Source: an uncultured Thermomicrobiales bacterium (lineage in GTDB: Bacteria > Chloroflexota > Chloroflexia > Thermomicrobiales > UBA6265). From it: a stretch of DNA of 42,418 nt. Location of the stretch: NCBI GenBank assembly GCA_902806335.1, contig CADCWG010000026.1, positions 1 to 42,418 on the forward strand, in the 5' to 3' direction. A model generated the notes under the pieces. That model was not told the DNA's origin and did no database searches. It saw only the letters and a list, made by a program, of their open reading frames with translations. Positions 25,629 through 34,289 of the stretch are shown piece by piece; position 1 is the first letter of the stretch, and every line of letters starts with the position of its first letter. Made by a program: the position numbers and the translations under genes.

Positions 25629-27667
25629 CCCGACCGTCCGTCCCCGGGAGGCGGCGCGGACGTCAGAACGGCGACGCCGAGGGGCGGGAGGCGGACCTCG
25701 TCCGTCAGCCACCGCCCCGAGAGCCACTCGTGGCCGGGCCAGAGGATCGGCACGGTCCGCTCCTCCCGGGCATGGTTGACCAGGAACAGCACGTCGCCAC
25801 ACGCGCCGCCGCTCCGGCAGCGGGCCACGACGCCGGGCGGCGTCGCCATGGTCGGCGCCACGCCCGAGGCCGCGACGACGCCGGCCATCAAGGAACGCTG
25901 GGCGGCGGCGTCGAGGTAGGCGCCGACCAGGTAGACCCGGCCGGCCCCGTGGCCTCGGGCGGTGATCGCCGGGTGCCCGTCCAGCCAGCCATTGGCCCTG
26001 CCGAAGCGGGCGAGGACCTCGGTGCCGGCAGCGTCGATGACCCGCAGCCGCTCCGCCCAGACGGTGGTCTCCCCGGCGAGACCCGGACCGACCACGGGGA
26101 CCGGTCCTTCCAGCGCGTAGTAGTCCTCGACCTCGGCGCCGGCCAGGGCGGCGAGCGCCCCGGGCTGGCGCGACGGCAGCAGGGCGTTGTGGGTGTCCTT
26201 CATCCCGGTGCGAACGGTCAGGACCAGGTGCCCGCCCCCCTCGACGAACGCGCGCAGCCGCGCGACGCGCTCCGGGGTCAGCACGTGGAGGGCGGGGGCC
26301 ACGACCAGCCGGTACCCGTCGAGCGCGGCGTCGGCCGAGACCACGTCCACCGACAGATTCCGTTCGGCGAGCGGCCGGTGGTAGTGCGCGAGGTGCGCAA
26401 CGTAGTCGAAATCCCTATGGTGGCGATGGATCTCGATCGCCCACCGGCTGTCGTAGTCGTTGAGGATCGCGACCTCGGCGAGCGGCGTGGACCCGGCGAC
26501 GGCGGGCGAGGCGGCGGCCAACTCGGCGCCGATCTGCCGGATCTCGTCGTAGACGGGCCGCGGCAGTCCCGCCTGGTCGACGACCGTCCCCCAGTACTGC
26601 TCCTGCCCACCGAGCGCCATCCGCCACTGCCAGTAGAGGAGCCCGTCCGCGCCGTAGGCCACGGCGTGCCAGGCCATCGCCCGCGCCTCCCCGTGGTCGA
26701 GCGCGTTGCTGACCGGTTCGTAGTTGGCGTGGCCGACCTGGGTCTCCAGCACCCAGAAGGGGCGGCGCTTGAAGCCCCGGACCAAGTCGTGGGCCAGGCC
26801 GGAGGTGTACGGGTCGTGGTGGCCGGTGGCGACGTACCAGTCCCACCCCACGAGGTCGAGATCCGCCGCCAGCGCGTAGTGGTCGTACCCGCCATACCAG
26901 CCCATGAAGTTGTGGGTCAGCCAGACCGTCGGCGACACATGCCGACGGACCTCCTCGGCGACCGACGCCTGGAAGCGCCGGTAGGCGTCGGTGACGAAGC
27001 GGCGAAACTCCAGGCGGGCTCCAGGGTTGTGGGGGCCGGCCACCCCCGGCCTGGCGATCACGCGGGGCAGCGGGATCTGCTCCCAGCGGGTGTAGGTCTG
27101 GCTCCAGTAGCGGGTCGACCACGCCTCGTTGAGCCGGTCGAGCGTGCCGTAGCGCTCGGCGAGGAAGCGCTGGAAGGCCGCCCGACAGCGGTCGCAGTAG
27201 CAGACCCGGTTGTACTCGTTGTCGAGCTGCCAGCCGATCACGTTCGGGTCGTCCCCGAAGCGGCTGGCCATCGCCGCCGCGATCCGCCGCGCCGCCTCGT
27301 GGAAGTCCGGCGAGGTCACGCAGTAGTGGCAGCGGCGGCCGAAGGTTGTCCGACGCCCGTCCTCATCGACCGCCAGCAGGTCCGGGAACCGGTCGACCAG
27401 CCACGCCGGCGGCGCGGCGGTCGGGGTCCCCAGCACCGTCGCCATCCCCGCGTCCGCCGCCAGGGCGACGGCGTCCGCCAGCCAGTCGAGGTCGAATCGT
27501 CTCGGCTCCGGCTCCAGCGCCGACCAGGCGAACTCGCCCATCCGGACGACGTTGCAGCTCGCCTCCCGCATGAGGCGGAGGTCCTCGGGCCAGCGCCCAC
27601 GCGGCCAGTGCTCGGGGTACCAGGACGCGCCGAAGCGGATCGGCTCGGTCGGCTGCGCGCTGCCCAC
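25625..27667 (-). CDS. Beta-galactosidase, glycoside hydrolase family 42
   Basis: This 680-residue GH42 enzyme cleaves terminal beta-galactosides, probably in the cytoplasm since no signal peptide is seen. The start 'IRFGASWYPEHW' and 'WQLDNEYNRVCYCDRC' are hallmarks. Glu151 is the acid/base and Glu308 in 'FWVLETQVG' the nucleophile. A Cys cluster (Cys113, Cys116, Cys156, Cys158, Cys161) matches the zinc site of thermophilic GH42 enzymes. The C-terminal part (about 410-680) contains the trimerisation and beta domains. GTG 27667 is chosen because GAGGAGGGG lies 8 nt upstream. It is the last gene of the operon with the importer at 27781-30989. Its stop overlaps that of the DJ-1 gene. Confidence 0.94.
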   Translation of the reverse strand: MGSAQPTEPIRFGASWYPEHWPRGRWPEDLRLMREASCNVVRMGEFAWSALEPEPRRFDLDWLADAVALAADAGMATVLGTPTAAPPAWLVDRFPDLLAVDEDGRRTTFGRRCHYCVTSPDFHEAARRIAAAMASRFGDDPNVIGWQLDNEYNRVCYCDRCRAAFQRFLAERYGTLDRLNEAWSTRYWSQTYTRWEQIPLPRVIARPGVAGPHNPGARLEFRRFVTDAYRRFQASVAEEVRRHVSPTVWLTHNFMGWYGGYDHYALAADLDLVGWDWYVATGHHDPYTSGLAHDLVRGFKRRPFWVLETQVGHANYEPVSNALDHGEARAMAWHAVAYGADGLLYWQWRMALGGQEQYWGTVVDQAGLPRPVYDEIRQIGAELAAASPAVAGSTPLAEVAILNDYDSRWAIEIHRHHRDFDYVAHLAHYHRPLAERNLSVDVVSADAALDGYRLVVAPALHVLTPERVARLRAFVEGGGHLVLTVRTGMKDTHNALLPSRQPGALAALAGAEVEDYYALEGPVPVVGPGLAGETTVWAERLRVIDAAGTEVLARFGRANGWLDGHPAITARGHGAGRVYLVGAYLDAAAQRSLMAGVVAASGVAPTMATPPGVVARCRSGGACGDVLFLVNHAREERTVPILWPGHEWLSGRWLTDEVRLPPLGVAVLTSAPPPGDGRSG

Positions 27668-27780
27668 GGTGATCGCCCCTCCTCTGCGGACAGGCCGAAC
27701 CCACCGGGCGGGCCCAGACCTACGGTGCCTCGTCGCGCGCCGGTCGGGTACCTGGATGGTCAGGCGGGGGTGCCGGTCCG

Positions 27781-28635
27781 CTACCCCTTGACGGAGCCGG
27801 CGGTGATCCCGGCGATCAGGTGGCGCTGGAGGGCGAGGAAGACGAGCAGCATCGGCACCAGGCTGACCACCGACCCGGCCATCAGGACGTCGTAGGCGGT
27901 CCTGCCCGGCGGCCCCTGGAGCGCGTTGAGCATCAGGGGCACGGTGTAGTTCTCCTCCGACCGCAGCACCGCCGACGGCCAGAGGAAGTTGTTCCACGAC
28001 CCCATGAAGAAGATGATGCCGAGGCTGACCAGCCCGGGGATCGTCGTCGGCAGGACGATCCGGAGGAAGATGCCGAACTCCGAGGCGCCGTCGACCCGCG
28101 CCGCGTCGAGCATCTCGTCGGACACCGAGAACATGTACTGGCGCATGAAGAAGATGCCGAACGCGTTGGCGGCGCCCGGGATGATCAGCGGCCAGGGCGT
28201 GTCGATCCAGTGGAAGGTGTTCCGCATCATCACGAAGAGCGGCACCATCACCACCGCGAAGGGGATCGCCAGCGAGGCGAGCATGAATCCGAACAGGAAC
28301 GCGCGCCCGGGGAACCGGAACTTGGCGAACGCGTACCCGCCCAGCGCGCAGAGGAAGACCGAGAGCACCGTCGCCACGGTCGCGATGTAGAGGCTGTTCC
28401 AGATCTTGCCCAGCGCGTCGCCCTGGGCGAAGAGCGACCGATAGTTCTCCAGCGTCGGGTTCTCGGGGAGGAACGAGTCGCCGGCGAAGATCTCCTCGAA
28501 GGGCTTGAGCGAGGAGACGAACATCCACAGGAACGGGAACATCATGAACGCGCAGGTCCCGACCACCGCGAGGTAGATCAGCCCCCGCTTCGCCGCCTCA
28601 TCCCAGCGTCGGTGCGGCGTCGGGCTCGCCTTCAT
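27781..28635 (-). CDS. Sugar ABC transporter permease (MalG type), galactoside operon
   Basis: This inner-membrane permease has 284 residues. The first helix is at about 20-40 ('YLAVVGTCAFMMFPFLWMFV'). The EAA loop reads 'LDAARVDGASEFGIFLRIVL', and the protein ends 'QRHLIAGITAGSVKG', typical of MalG-like proteins. ATG 28635 overlaps the stop of the upstream permease by 4 nt (ATGA). The GH42 gene starts 113 nt downstream. With the partner permease and the binding protein at 29640 it forms a complete membrane unit lacking only the ATPase. Confidence 0.94.
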   Translation of the reverse strand: MKASPTPHRRWDEAAKRGLIYLAVVGTCAFMMFPFLWMFVSSLKPFEEIFAGDSFLPENPTLENYRSLFAQGDALGKIWNSLYIATVATVLSVFLCALGGYAFAKFRFPGRAFLFGFMLASLAIPFAVVMVPLFVMMRNTFHWIDTPWPLIIPGAANAFGIFFMRQYMFSVSDEMLDAARVDGASEFGIFLRIVLPTTIPGLVSLGIIFFMGSWNNFLWPSAVLRSEENYTVPLMLNALQGPPGRTAYDVLMAGSVVSLVPMLLVFLALQRHLIAGITAGSVKG

Positions 28636-29621
28636 CCGGCGTCCTCCCGGCTCACGAAGCGGAACTGGAGCAGCGTGATGACCACGATCACGGCGAAGTA
28701 GACGTAGCTCATCGCCGCCGCGTAGCCGAAGCGCAGGTTGGCGAAGGTGGTCTGGAAGATCTGCATCACCGGCGTCTCGGTCGCCCGCACGGGCCCGCCG
28801 CCGGTCAGCACCAGGGGCTCGGTGTACATCTGGAACGTCCCGATGATCGAGAGCGTGACCGAGAAGATGATCACCGGGCGCAGCAGGGGCACGGTGATCT
28901 GGCGGAAGACCTGGGCCTGGGTGGCGCCGTCGACCCGGGCCGCCTCGGCGATCTCGGTGGGGATGGTCTGCAGCCCGGCGAGCATGATGACCGTGTTGTA
29001 GCCGAGCCAGGCCCAGATCATCAGCAGGCCGAGCGAGATCCTGGCCCACCAGCGGTCGTCCAGCCAGGCGACCTGGCCGATCCCGACCACGCCGAGGGCC
29101 TGGTTGACGAAGCCGCTGCGCGTCTCGAGGAGGAGGCGGAAGGTGTACCCGGTGGCGACCATCGAGGTGATGTGGGGCAGGAAGATCAGGGCCCGCCATA
29201 TCCCCTGGAGCCGGAGGAAGCCGGCGTGGAGGAGCGAGGCGAGCACGATCGCCAGGAGGGTCATCACGGGCACGTAGATCAGGAACAGGATCAGGGAGTT
29301 CCGCATCGACCCCCAGAAGATCCCGTCCCCGAAGAGGAACCGGTAGTTCTCGAGCCCGACCCACCGCATCGGCCCGATACCCCGCCACTCGTGCAGGCTG
29401 AGCCAGAGCGAGAAGAGGATCGGGTAGATGCCGAAGACGGCGAAGAGGACAAAGAAGGGGGAGATGAAGAGCAGCGGCCAGCGGGCCCGCCAGAGCGCCC
29501 GGGGGTGCAACCGTGAGCGCGCCGCGGCGCGGGCGCCGGGCCGCCGCTCGACGCGGAGACCCGGCACCCCGCCGCGCGGGCCGAGATCGTGGTCGGAGAT
29601 ACGGCGGCGCTCGGTGCCCAT
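28632..29621 (-). CDS. Sugar ABC transporter permease (MalF type), galactoside operon
   Basis: This inner-membrane permease of 329 residues has an Arg-rich cytoplasmic N-terminus (about 1-48) and then six helices, starting with 'WPLLFISPFFVLFAVFGIYP'. The EAA loop is 'IAEAARVDGATQAQVFRQIT'. GGGAGG lies about 12 nt before ATG 29621. It follows the binding-protein gene by 18 nt and overlaps the next permease by 4 nt. It forms the translocation channel with the product of 27781-28635. Confidence 0.94.
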   Translation of the reverse strand: MGTERRRISDHDLGPRGGVPGLRVERRPGARAAARSRLHPRALWRARWPLLFISPFFVLFAVFGIYPILFSLWLSLHEWRGIGPMRWVGLENYRFLFGDGIFWGSMRNSLILFLIYVPVMTLLAIVLASLLHAGFLRLQGIWRALIFLPHITSMVATGYTFRLLLETRSGFVNQALGVVGIGQVAWLDDRWWARISLGLLMIWAWLGYNTVIMLAGLQTIPTEIAEAARVDGATQAQVFRQITVPLLRPVIIFSVTLSIIGTFQMYTEPLVLTGGGPVRATETPVMQIFQTTFANLRFGYAAAMSYVYFAVIVVITLLQFRFVSREDAG

Positions 29622-29639
29622 GGCCCGTCGGGCCTCCCG

Positions 29640-30989
29640 CTACGCGCGCCGGGTCCGCTCGCGGATGGCGTCGGCGGCGGCCTTCAGCGTCTGCTGCGCG
29701 TCCTGCTCGCCGAGGGCGAACCGCTGGACCTCGGCCGTGAGGAGGCTGTTCATCTCCTGGTAGTCGACGGTGTAGATGCCGGCCTGGGGCACGGTCGCGA
29801 CGGTCTCGGCGAAGAGGGCGCGCACGGGCTGGTCGGCGAAGTAGGGGTCGGGCTCCTGGAACATCGGGTCGGTGTAGGTCGTCTCCAGCGACGGGAAGAG
29901 GTCGGTCTCCCGGTACATCGTGAGCTGGGAGTCCTCTCGCCCGAGGTGGAACTCGACGTAGGCCCAGGCGGCGTCACGCTGCTCGCTCGTCTCGAAGATC
30001 CCGAGGGCCGATCCGCCGTCGTTGCTCGAGCGGGACCCTTCGGGGGTCCAGACCGGCAACGGGAACACCCCCCACTGGCCGGCGGCCTCCGGGGCGATAA
30101 AGCTCTTGAGGAACGTCCCCATCCAGACCGCGCCGGGGATGGTCACCACGTTGCCGTTGGCCATCTCCTGGTACCAGGCGTCGGTCCACGACTCGGTGTC
30201 GGCCGCGAGCCCCTCCTGCCAGAACCGGCCGAGGTACTCGAGGGTCTGCTGCACCCGCGGCTCGGTGTCGAGGATGACGGTGCCTTCGGCGTCGACGTAG
30301 CCGAGCCCCTGCTGCCAGAGGAGCATCTCGAACGTCCGGGACTCGCCGCGCGCCTTCGCCAGGTGCATCATCGACGCACCCAACTCCGCCTTGACCCGGG
30401 TCGCGGCGGCGTAGTAGTCCTCCCAGGTGGCGATCGTGGCCGGGTCGAGCCCCAGCTGCTGGAACAGGTCTCGGCGGTAGAAGACCGCGACCGGGCCGCT
30501 GTCCCAGGGCATGGCGTAGGTGCGCCCGTCGACCTGGGCCTGGGTCCACTTGTAGTCGTTCACCTTGTCGATGTACGGCGCGACCCGGTCGGTCAGGTCG
30601 GCGAGGACGCCGAGCGGGGCGAACTGGGCGAGGTGGGAGTCCTCGATCACCGAGATGTCGGGGAAGCCGGACCCCGCCGAGGCCGCCAGCTGGATCTGCT
30701 GGTAGACGTCGCCCGTGTCTTTCTGGACGTACTCGAGCGTGATGTTCGGGTAGGCCTGCTGGAAGGCGGAGTCGACGGTCTGGAGCGAGGCGATCGCGGC
30801 CTCCCACCCCCAGATCGTCAGCTTGCCCGAGAGGTCGGTGTTCTGGGCCGACCGCGCGGCGCGCGGCTGGGCGCCGGCGGCGCCGACGGCCGCGAGCGCG
30901 GCCGCGCCACCGGTCGCTCGCTGGACGAGCGCACGGCGCGAGAGCGTGCCGCCGAGGGCGGGGTCGAAGCGTCGCTGGTCCTTGCCCAC
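29640..30989 (-). CDS. Sugar ABC transporter substrate-binding protein with Tat signal, galactoside operon
   Basis: This extracytoplasmic binding protein has 449 residues. The N-terminus carries a twin-arginine signal, 'LSRRALVQRATGGAAALAAV' (about 16-35), followed by 'AQPRAARSAQ' with no lipobox Cys. The mature part begins 'LSGKLTIWGWEAAIASLQTV', typical of family 1 sugar-binding proteins. 'NVVTIPGAVWMGTFLKSFI' is a hinge-region landmark. GTG 30989 is chosen because CAGGAGG lies 6 nt upstream; an ATG at 31019 would add 10 residues but has no such site. It is the first gene of the operon that ends with the GH42 beta-galactosidase, so a galactoside is the likely ligand (inferred). Confidence 0.92.
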   Translation of the reverse strand: MGKDQRRFDPALGGTLSRRALVQRATGGAAALAAVGAAGAQPRAARSAQNTDLSGKLTIWGWEAAIASLQTVDSAFQQAYPNITLEYVQKDTGDVYQQIQLAASAGSGFPDISVIEDSHLAQFAPLGVLADLTDRVAPYIDKVNDYKWTQAQVDGRTYAMPWDSGPVAVFYRRDLFQQLGLDPATIATWEDYYAAATRVKAELGASMMHLAKARGESRTFEMLLWQQGLGYVDAEGTVILDTEPRVQQTLEYLGRFWQEGLAADTESWTDAWYQEMANGNVVTIPGAVWMGTFLKSFIAPEAAGQWGVFPLPVWTPEGSRSSNDGGSALGIFETSEQRDAAWAYVEFHLGREDSQLTMYRETDLFPSLETTYTDPMFQEPDPYFADQPVRALFAETVATVPQAGIYTVDYQEMNSLLTAEVQRFALGEQDAQQTLKAAADAIRERTRRA

Positions 30990-31032
30990 ATGCGCCTCCT
31001 GTTCGTCTGTCTCCGGCATCGTGGCCGGGGAG

Positions 31033-31052
31033 CACACCCACCGCTGGGTGTG
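31033..31052. promoter_or_regulatory. Candidate LacI-type operator ahead of the galactoside operon
   Basis: CACACCCA-CCGC-TGGGTGTG is a 20-bp near-perfect palindrome with a central CG step, the form typical of LacI/GalR operators. It lies in the leader between the putative promoter (31106-31133) and the binding-protein start (30989), and is a good candidate target of the divergent regulator at 31217. Confidence 0.5.
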
Positions 31053-31105
31053 GGGGAGCCCCGATCGACGAGGACCGAGCACTTGCGATCCCCAGTGTGA
31101 CCGGT

Positions 31106-31133
31106 AACATACCACCCGGGAGTCTGTTGTCAA
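31106..31133 (-). promoter_or_regulatory. Candidate promoter of the galactoside operon
   Basis: On the minus strand, consensus TTGACA (31128-31133) is followed after 16 nt by TATGTT (31106-31111). This is the best sigma-70-like promoter in the window and lies about 117 nt before the binding-protein start. Confidence 0.6.
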
Positions 31134-31141
31134 GGCGACAA
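31127..31141. promoter_or_regulatory. Small inverted repeat overlapping the -35 of the galactoside operon
   Basis: TTGTC-AAGGC-GACAA overlaps the -35 hexamer. Its position would suit a repressor site, but its arms are only 5 bp and it could be chance. Confidence 0.3.
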
Positions 31142-31216
31142 GAATCGGAGGGGGCGGCGCCGCCCGCCACTCCGGACCGGGCGTCTGTGGCGGCCCGGCG
31201 CGGCGAGGAGTGACGG

Positions 31217-32389
31217 GTGAAGCGTGCGACGCTCCGGGACGTCGCGGAGCGGGCTGGGGTCTCGCACCAGACCGTGTCGCGCGTGATCAACGCGCAAGGC
31301 CTGGTCACCGTCGCCACCCGGGAGCGGGTCCTGGAGGCGATCGCGGCCCTGGACTACGTGCCCAACGGCGTCGCCCGCAGCCTGGCGGCGAAGCGGACGC
31401 TGACGCTCGGCGTCTCCGTCGCCGACATCGGGTCGTACGCCGTCGGGCAGGTGATCGCCGGCGCCGAGGACACCGCCCGTCGGCACGACCTCGCGCTCGT
31501 GATCGGCACGGTCGGCCTTCCCGACGACGCCCCCGACGGCGCCGCCTGGCGCAGCCACCTCAGCCTGATGCTCCAGCGCGGGATCGACGGCCTGATCCTC
31601 GCCTGGCCGTCGCTGCCGATCGACGCCGGCGCCACCCTCGAGTGGGTTGCCTCGCGCGTGCCGCTGGTCACCCTATCCTCCCGGCCGGACCTGCCGGGGG
31701 TAGGCACGGTCAGCATCGACAACCGACGCGGCGCCACGGAAGCGACCGCGTTCCTGGTGGGCCAGGGGCACCGGGCCATCGCGACGATCGCGGGGCCGGC
31801 CCACTGGCGCGCGTCCGTGACCCGGCTGGAAGGCTACCGGACGGCCCTGGACGCGGCCGGCCTGCGCTGCGACCGGGCGCTGGTCGCGCGCGGTGGCGGC
31901 TGGGAGCCCGGGGACGGTCGGCTGGCGGCGGCGCGCCTCCTCGATGGCGAGGAGCCATTCACGGCCGTCTTCGCCCAGAGCGACCTGCTCGCCCTCGGCG
32001 CGATCGGCGCGTTCCGCGCCCGCGGCCTCCGTATCCCCGAGGACGTCGCGGTGATGGGCTACGACGACATCCCGGTCGCCGCCCACCTCGACCCGCCGCT
32101 GACCACGATGCGCCAGCCGATCCGCGAGGAGGGCGTCCGGGCCGCCACCCTCCTCATCGACGCCATCGCCGGCGCGCCGACGCCCGCCGACCGGCGGCTG
32201 ATGCTCCCCGCCACCCTGGTCGTGCGGCAGAGCGTGGCCCCGCCCGCCGTGACGGGACGGTCGGTGGTCGCTCAGGCTCCGGCGGCGAGCGGGGCCACCG
32301 GGTTCCCCGCCAAGGCGAGCACGTCGCCGAGCATGCCGGCGGCGGTGACCGCGGCGCCGGCGCCGGGGCCTGAGACGACACAGGGGTAG
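31217..32389 (+). CDS. LacI-family regulator of the galactoside operon, C-terminus overlaps hom
   Basis: This 390-residue transcriptional regulator has the N-terminal helix-turn-helix 'LRDVAERAGVSHQTVSRVIN' and hinge 'YVPNGVARSL'. The sensor domain continues to 'LPATLVVRQSVAPP' at about residue 344, where LacI proteins normally end. A further 46 residues, Ala/Pro/Thr-rich, run on and overlap the 3' end of the convergent hom gene by 118 bp. GTG 31217 has GAGGAG 6 nt upstream. It is divergent from the importer/GH42 operon, sharing a 227-nt region with a strong promoter and a LacI-type palindrome, so it probably controls that operon. Confidence 0.9.
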   Translation: MKRATLRDVAERAGVSHQTVSRVINAQGLVTVATRERVLEAIAALDYVPNGVARSLAAKRTLTLGVSVADIGSYAVGQVIAGAEDTARRHDLALVIGTVGLPDDAPDGAAWRSHLSLMLQRGIDGLILAWPSLPIDAGATLEWVASRVPLVTLSSRPDLPGVGTVSIDNRRGATEATAFLVGQGHRAIATIAGPAHWRASVTRLEGYRTALDAAGLRCDRALVARGGGWEPGDGRLAAARLLDGEEPFTAVFAQSDLLALGAIGAFRARGLRIPEDVAVMGYDDIPVAAHLDPPLTTMRQPIREEGVRAATLLIDAIAGAPTPADRRLMLPATLVVRQSVAPPAVTGRSVVAQAPAASGATGFPAKASTSPSMPAAVTAAPAPGPETTQG

Positions 32390-33426
32390 GTGTCGTAGCG
32401 GGCGGTCCGCATCGAGACGATGTTCTCCGGTCCCTGGAGGGCGCCCAGCACCGTCGCCGTGGAGACCGGACGGACCCCGACCGCGAGCGGCCCCTCGGGC
32501 CGCACCGTGGCGACGTACTTGAGCGTCCGGCCCGCCGCCGTGGCGGCGGCGGCGCGCTCGGCCATAGCGGCGTCGAGGGTGGCGACGCCGGTGAGGAACG
32601 CGTCGACCGTCCCCTCCCGGAGATCCTCCGGGACGAGGCTCTCGACCTCGACCTCGTCGAGGTCGACCCGCCGCCCCAGGGTGCGGGCGAGGATCAGCGC
32701 CTTGCGCGCGACGTCGAGGCCGCTCAGGTCGTCGCGGGGGTCGGGCTCGGTGTAGCCGTTCTCCCTGGCCGCCCGCACCGCCGCCGAGAACGGTGACCCG
32801 GCGGCGACATCGGAGAAGATCGCGCCGAGGGTCCCGGAGAGGGCACCGACGATCTCGCGCGGGTCGTCGCCGGTGTCGAGCAGCGTCCGCAGCGTCGAGA
32901 TCACGGGGAGGCCGGCGCCGCAGGTCGCCTCGTAGCGCACCCGGCCGCCGGGCCCGGCGGCGGCCCAGAGGGCGGCGCCGAACGGGTCGCCCATCGGCAG
33001 CGATAGGGGCGCCTTGTTGGAGAGCACCACCCCGGCACCGAGCGAGAGCGCGTGGGCGTCGAGGCGGGCGGTCGCCTCACCCGCCGCGGCGTCGGAGACC
33101 ACGGTCGGACCGGCCGCCGCCGTCCGGTCGATCGCCGCCTCGGCGTCGACGAGCGCGAGCCCGCCGTGCTCCGCGGCCACGTCGGCGAGCGTCCGCCCCG
33201 CCCGGCGGGCCGCCAGGGCGGCCCGGAGGACCGCGTCCGGCAGGGGCGATCCGTCGCCGGACACCAGCGCGCCGCTCCGCCCGACCAGCGCCGCGACCCG
33301 GAGGTCCAGCCCCAGCACGCGGCACCAACGCTCCCGGTTGGCGATCGCCTGAGCGACGACCGCGCCGCCGACCGTGCCGACGCCAATCTGGACCAGCGCG
33401 ACCCGCCGCAGTCCGGTTCCCACCAC
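32272..33426 (-). CDS. hom: Homoserine dehydrogenase (short form, no ACT domain)
   Basis: This enzyme reduces aspartate semialdehyde to homoserine with NAD(P)H, on the route to threonine and methionine. It has 384 residues. The nucleotide-binding motif is 'VQIGVGTVGGAVV' at the N-terminus. The catalytic region has 'VLSNKAPLSLP', 'YEATCGAGLPVI', 'GALSGTLGAIFSDV' and 'GYTEPDPRDDLSGLDVARKA'. The protein ends shortly after the dehydrogenase core without a C-terminal ACT regulatory domain, so allosteric feedback by threonine through ACT is not expected. GTG 33426 (or GTG 33423) has GGAGGGGG upstream. The 3' end overlaps the LacI gene at 31217-32389 in antisense. Confidence 0.93.
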   Translation of the reverse strand: MVGTGLRRVALVQIGVGTVGGAVVAQAIANRERWCRVLGLDLRVAALVGRSGALVSGDGSPLPDAVLRAALAARRAGRTLADVAAEHGGLALVDAEAAIDRTAAAGPTVVSDAAAGEATARLDAHALSLGAGVVLSNKAPLSLPMGDPFGAALWAAAGPGGRVRYEATCGAGLPVISTLRTLLDTGDDPREIVGALSGTLGAIFSDVAAGSPFSAAVRAARENGYTEPDPRDDLSGLDVARKALILARTLGRRVDLDEVEVESLVPEDLREGTVDAFLTGVATLDAAMAERAAAATAAGRTLKYVATVRPEGPLAVGVRPVSTATVLGALQGPENIVSMRTARYDTYPCVVSGPGAGAAVTAAGMLGDVLALAGNPVAPLAAGA

Positions 33427-33730
33427 CCTCGCTCCCCCTCCCGCGTGGCCGTGGCGAGCGGCCCGATCGGCCCGCCCGGTCAGAAGATCCTACCCGACCG
33501 CCGGGGTCACGAGGCTCCCTGCCGGTTGGACTCGCTGGCGCTCCGGCTGTTGATTCGGGTGGCCGTGGACCGTAGTATCCGGGCGCCCGCCCACGTTCCT
33601 CACGCCGCGCTCGCCCCAGCGGCCGCCGGCGTACGCCTCAAACGTGGCCCGCCGCCTCCAGGGGAGGCACCGCGCGGCCGCTCCGACCGGACCGTCGTCC
33701 CAGCCGCCGCGCACAGAGCGAGGACGCCCT
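33427..33730. other. 304-nt divergent gap
   Basis: This gap lies between hom (-) and the carbonic anhydrase gene (+). It contains one good plus-strand promoter (33550-33578). No clear hom promoter and no ORF were found. Confidence 0.45.
33550..33578 (+). promoter_or_regulatory. Candidate promoter of the carbonic anhydrase gene
   Basis: TTGATT (33550-33555), a 17-nt spacer and TAGTAT (33573-33578) match the sigma-70 consensus in four of six positions each. It lies 152 nt before ATG 33731. Confidence 0.45.
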
Positions 33731-34240
33731 ATGACCGACGCCGATGCCACCCGACAGCTCCCGAGCCTTCTCGAGGCCAACGCGCGGTACAGCGCCGGGT
33801 TCACGAAGGGCGACCTTCCAGTGCCTCCCGGCCGCAAGCTCGCGATCCTTACCTGCATGGACGCGCGGATCGACCCGGCGAGGGCGCTCGGCCTCGAGGA
33901 GGGCGACGCCCACGTGATCCGCAACGCCGGCGGCCGGGCCGCGGACGCCCTCCGCTCGCTGGTCATCTCGCACGAACTGCTCGGCACCCGCGAGATCGTG
34001 GTCATCCACCACACCGAATGCGGGATGGCGACGTTCACCAACGAGCAGCTCCGCGAGAAGCTGCGCGACGACCTCGGCGCCGACGCCTCCGGGATCGACT
34101 TCCTGCCGTTCACCGACCTGGACCAGGGTCTCCGCGACGACGTCGCCCTGATCAGGGAGTCGCCGCTGATCCCCGACGACATCCCCGTCTCGGGCCTGGT
34201 CTACGACGTCAAGACCGGCCGCCTTCGCCAGGTGGAGTGA
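33731..34240 (+). CDS. Beta-carbonic anhydrase
   Basis: This 169-residue cytoplasmic enzyme interconverts carbon dioxide and bicarbonate. The zinc ligands are Cys42 in 'TCMDARID', His94 and Cys97 in 'IHHTECGM'. Asp44-Arg46 form the catalytic dyad of the family. The length and '[19 protein letters not shown]' segment match the short class of beta-carbonic anhydrases such as mycobacterial Rv1284. There is no close Shine-Dalgarno, so the ATG 33731 start rests on the conserved '[12 protein letters not shown]' shortly downstream. It appears monocistronic, with its own candidate promoter. Bicarbonate for PurK or other carboxylations is a possible use, not shown by the context. Confidence 0.93.
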   Translation: MTDADATRQLPSLLEANARYSAGFTKGDLPVPPGRKLAILTCMDARIDPARALGLEEGDAHVIRNAGGRAADALRSLVISHELLGTREIVVIHHTECGMATFTNEQLREKLRDDLGADASGIDFLPFTDLDQGLRDDVALIRESPLIPDDIPVSGLVYDVKTGRLRQVE

Positions 34241-34289
34241 TCGGATCGCCGCCGCGCGGCACCGCGGCAGCCGGAGGTTGTCCGCGGCG

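Noticed and set aside
21182..27895. A 2237-codon open frame on the plus strand
   Set aside because: It runs antisense across purE, purK, the two small membrane proteins and GH42, all of which have clear domains. Long antisense frames are common at this GC content; the composition is Arg/Gly/Pro-rich with no domains.
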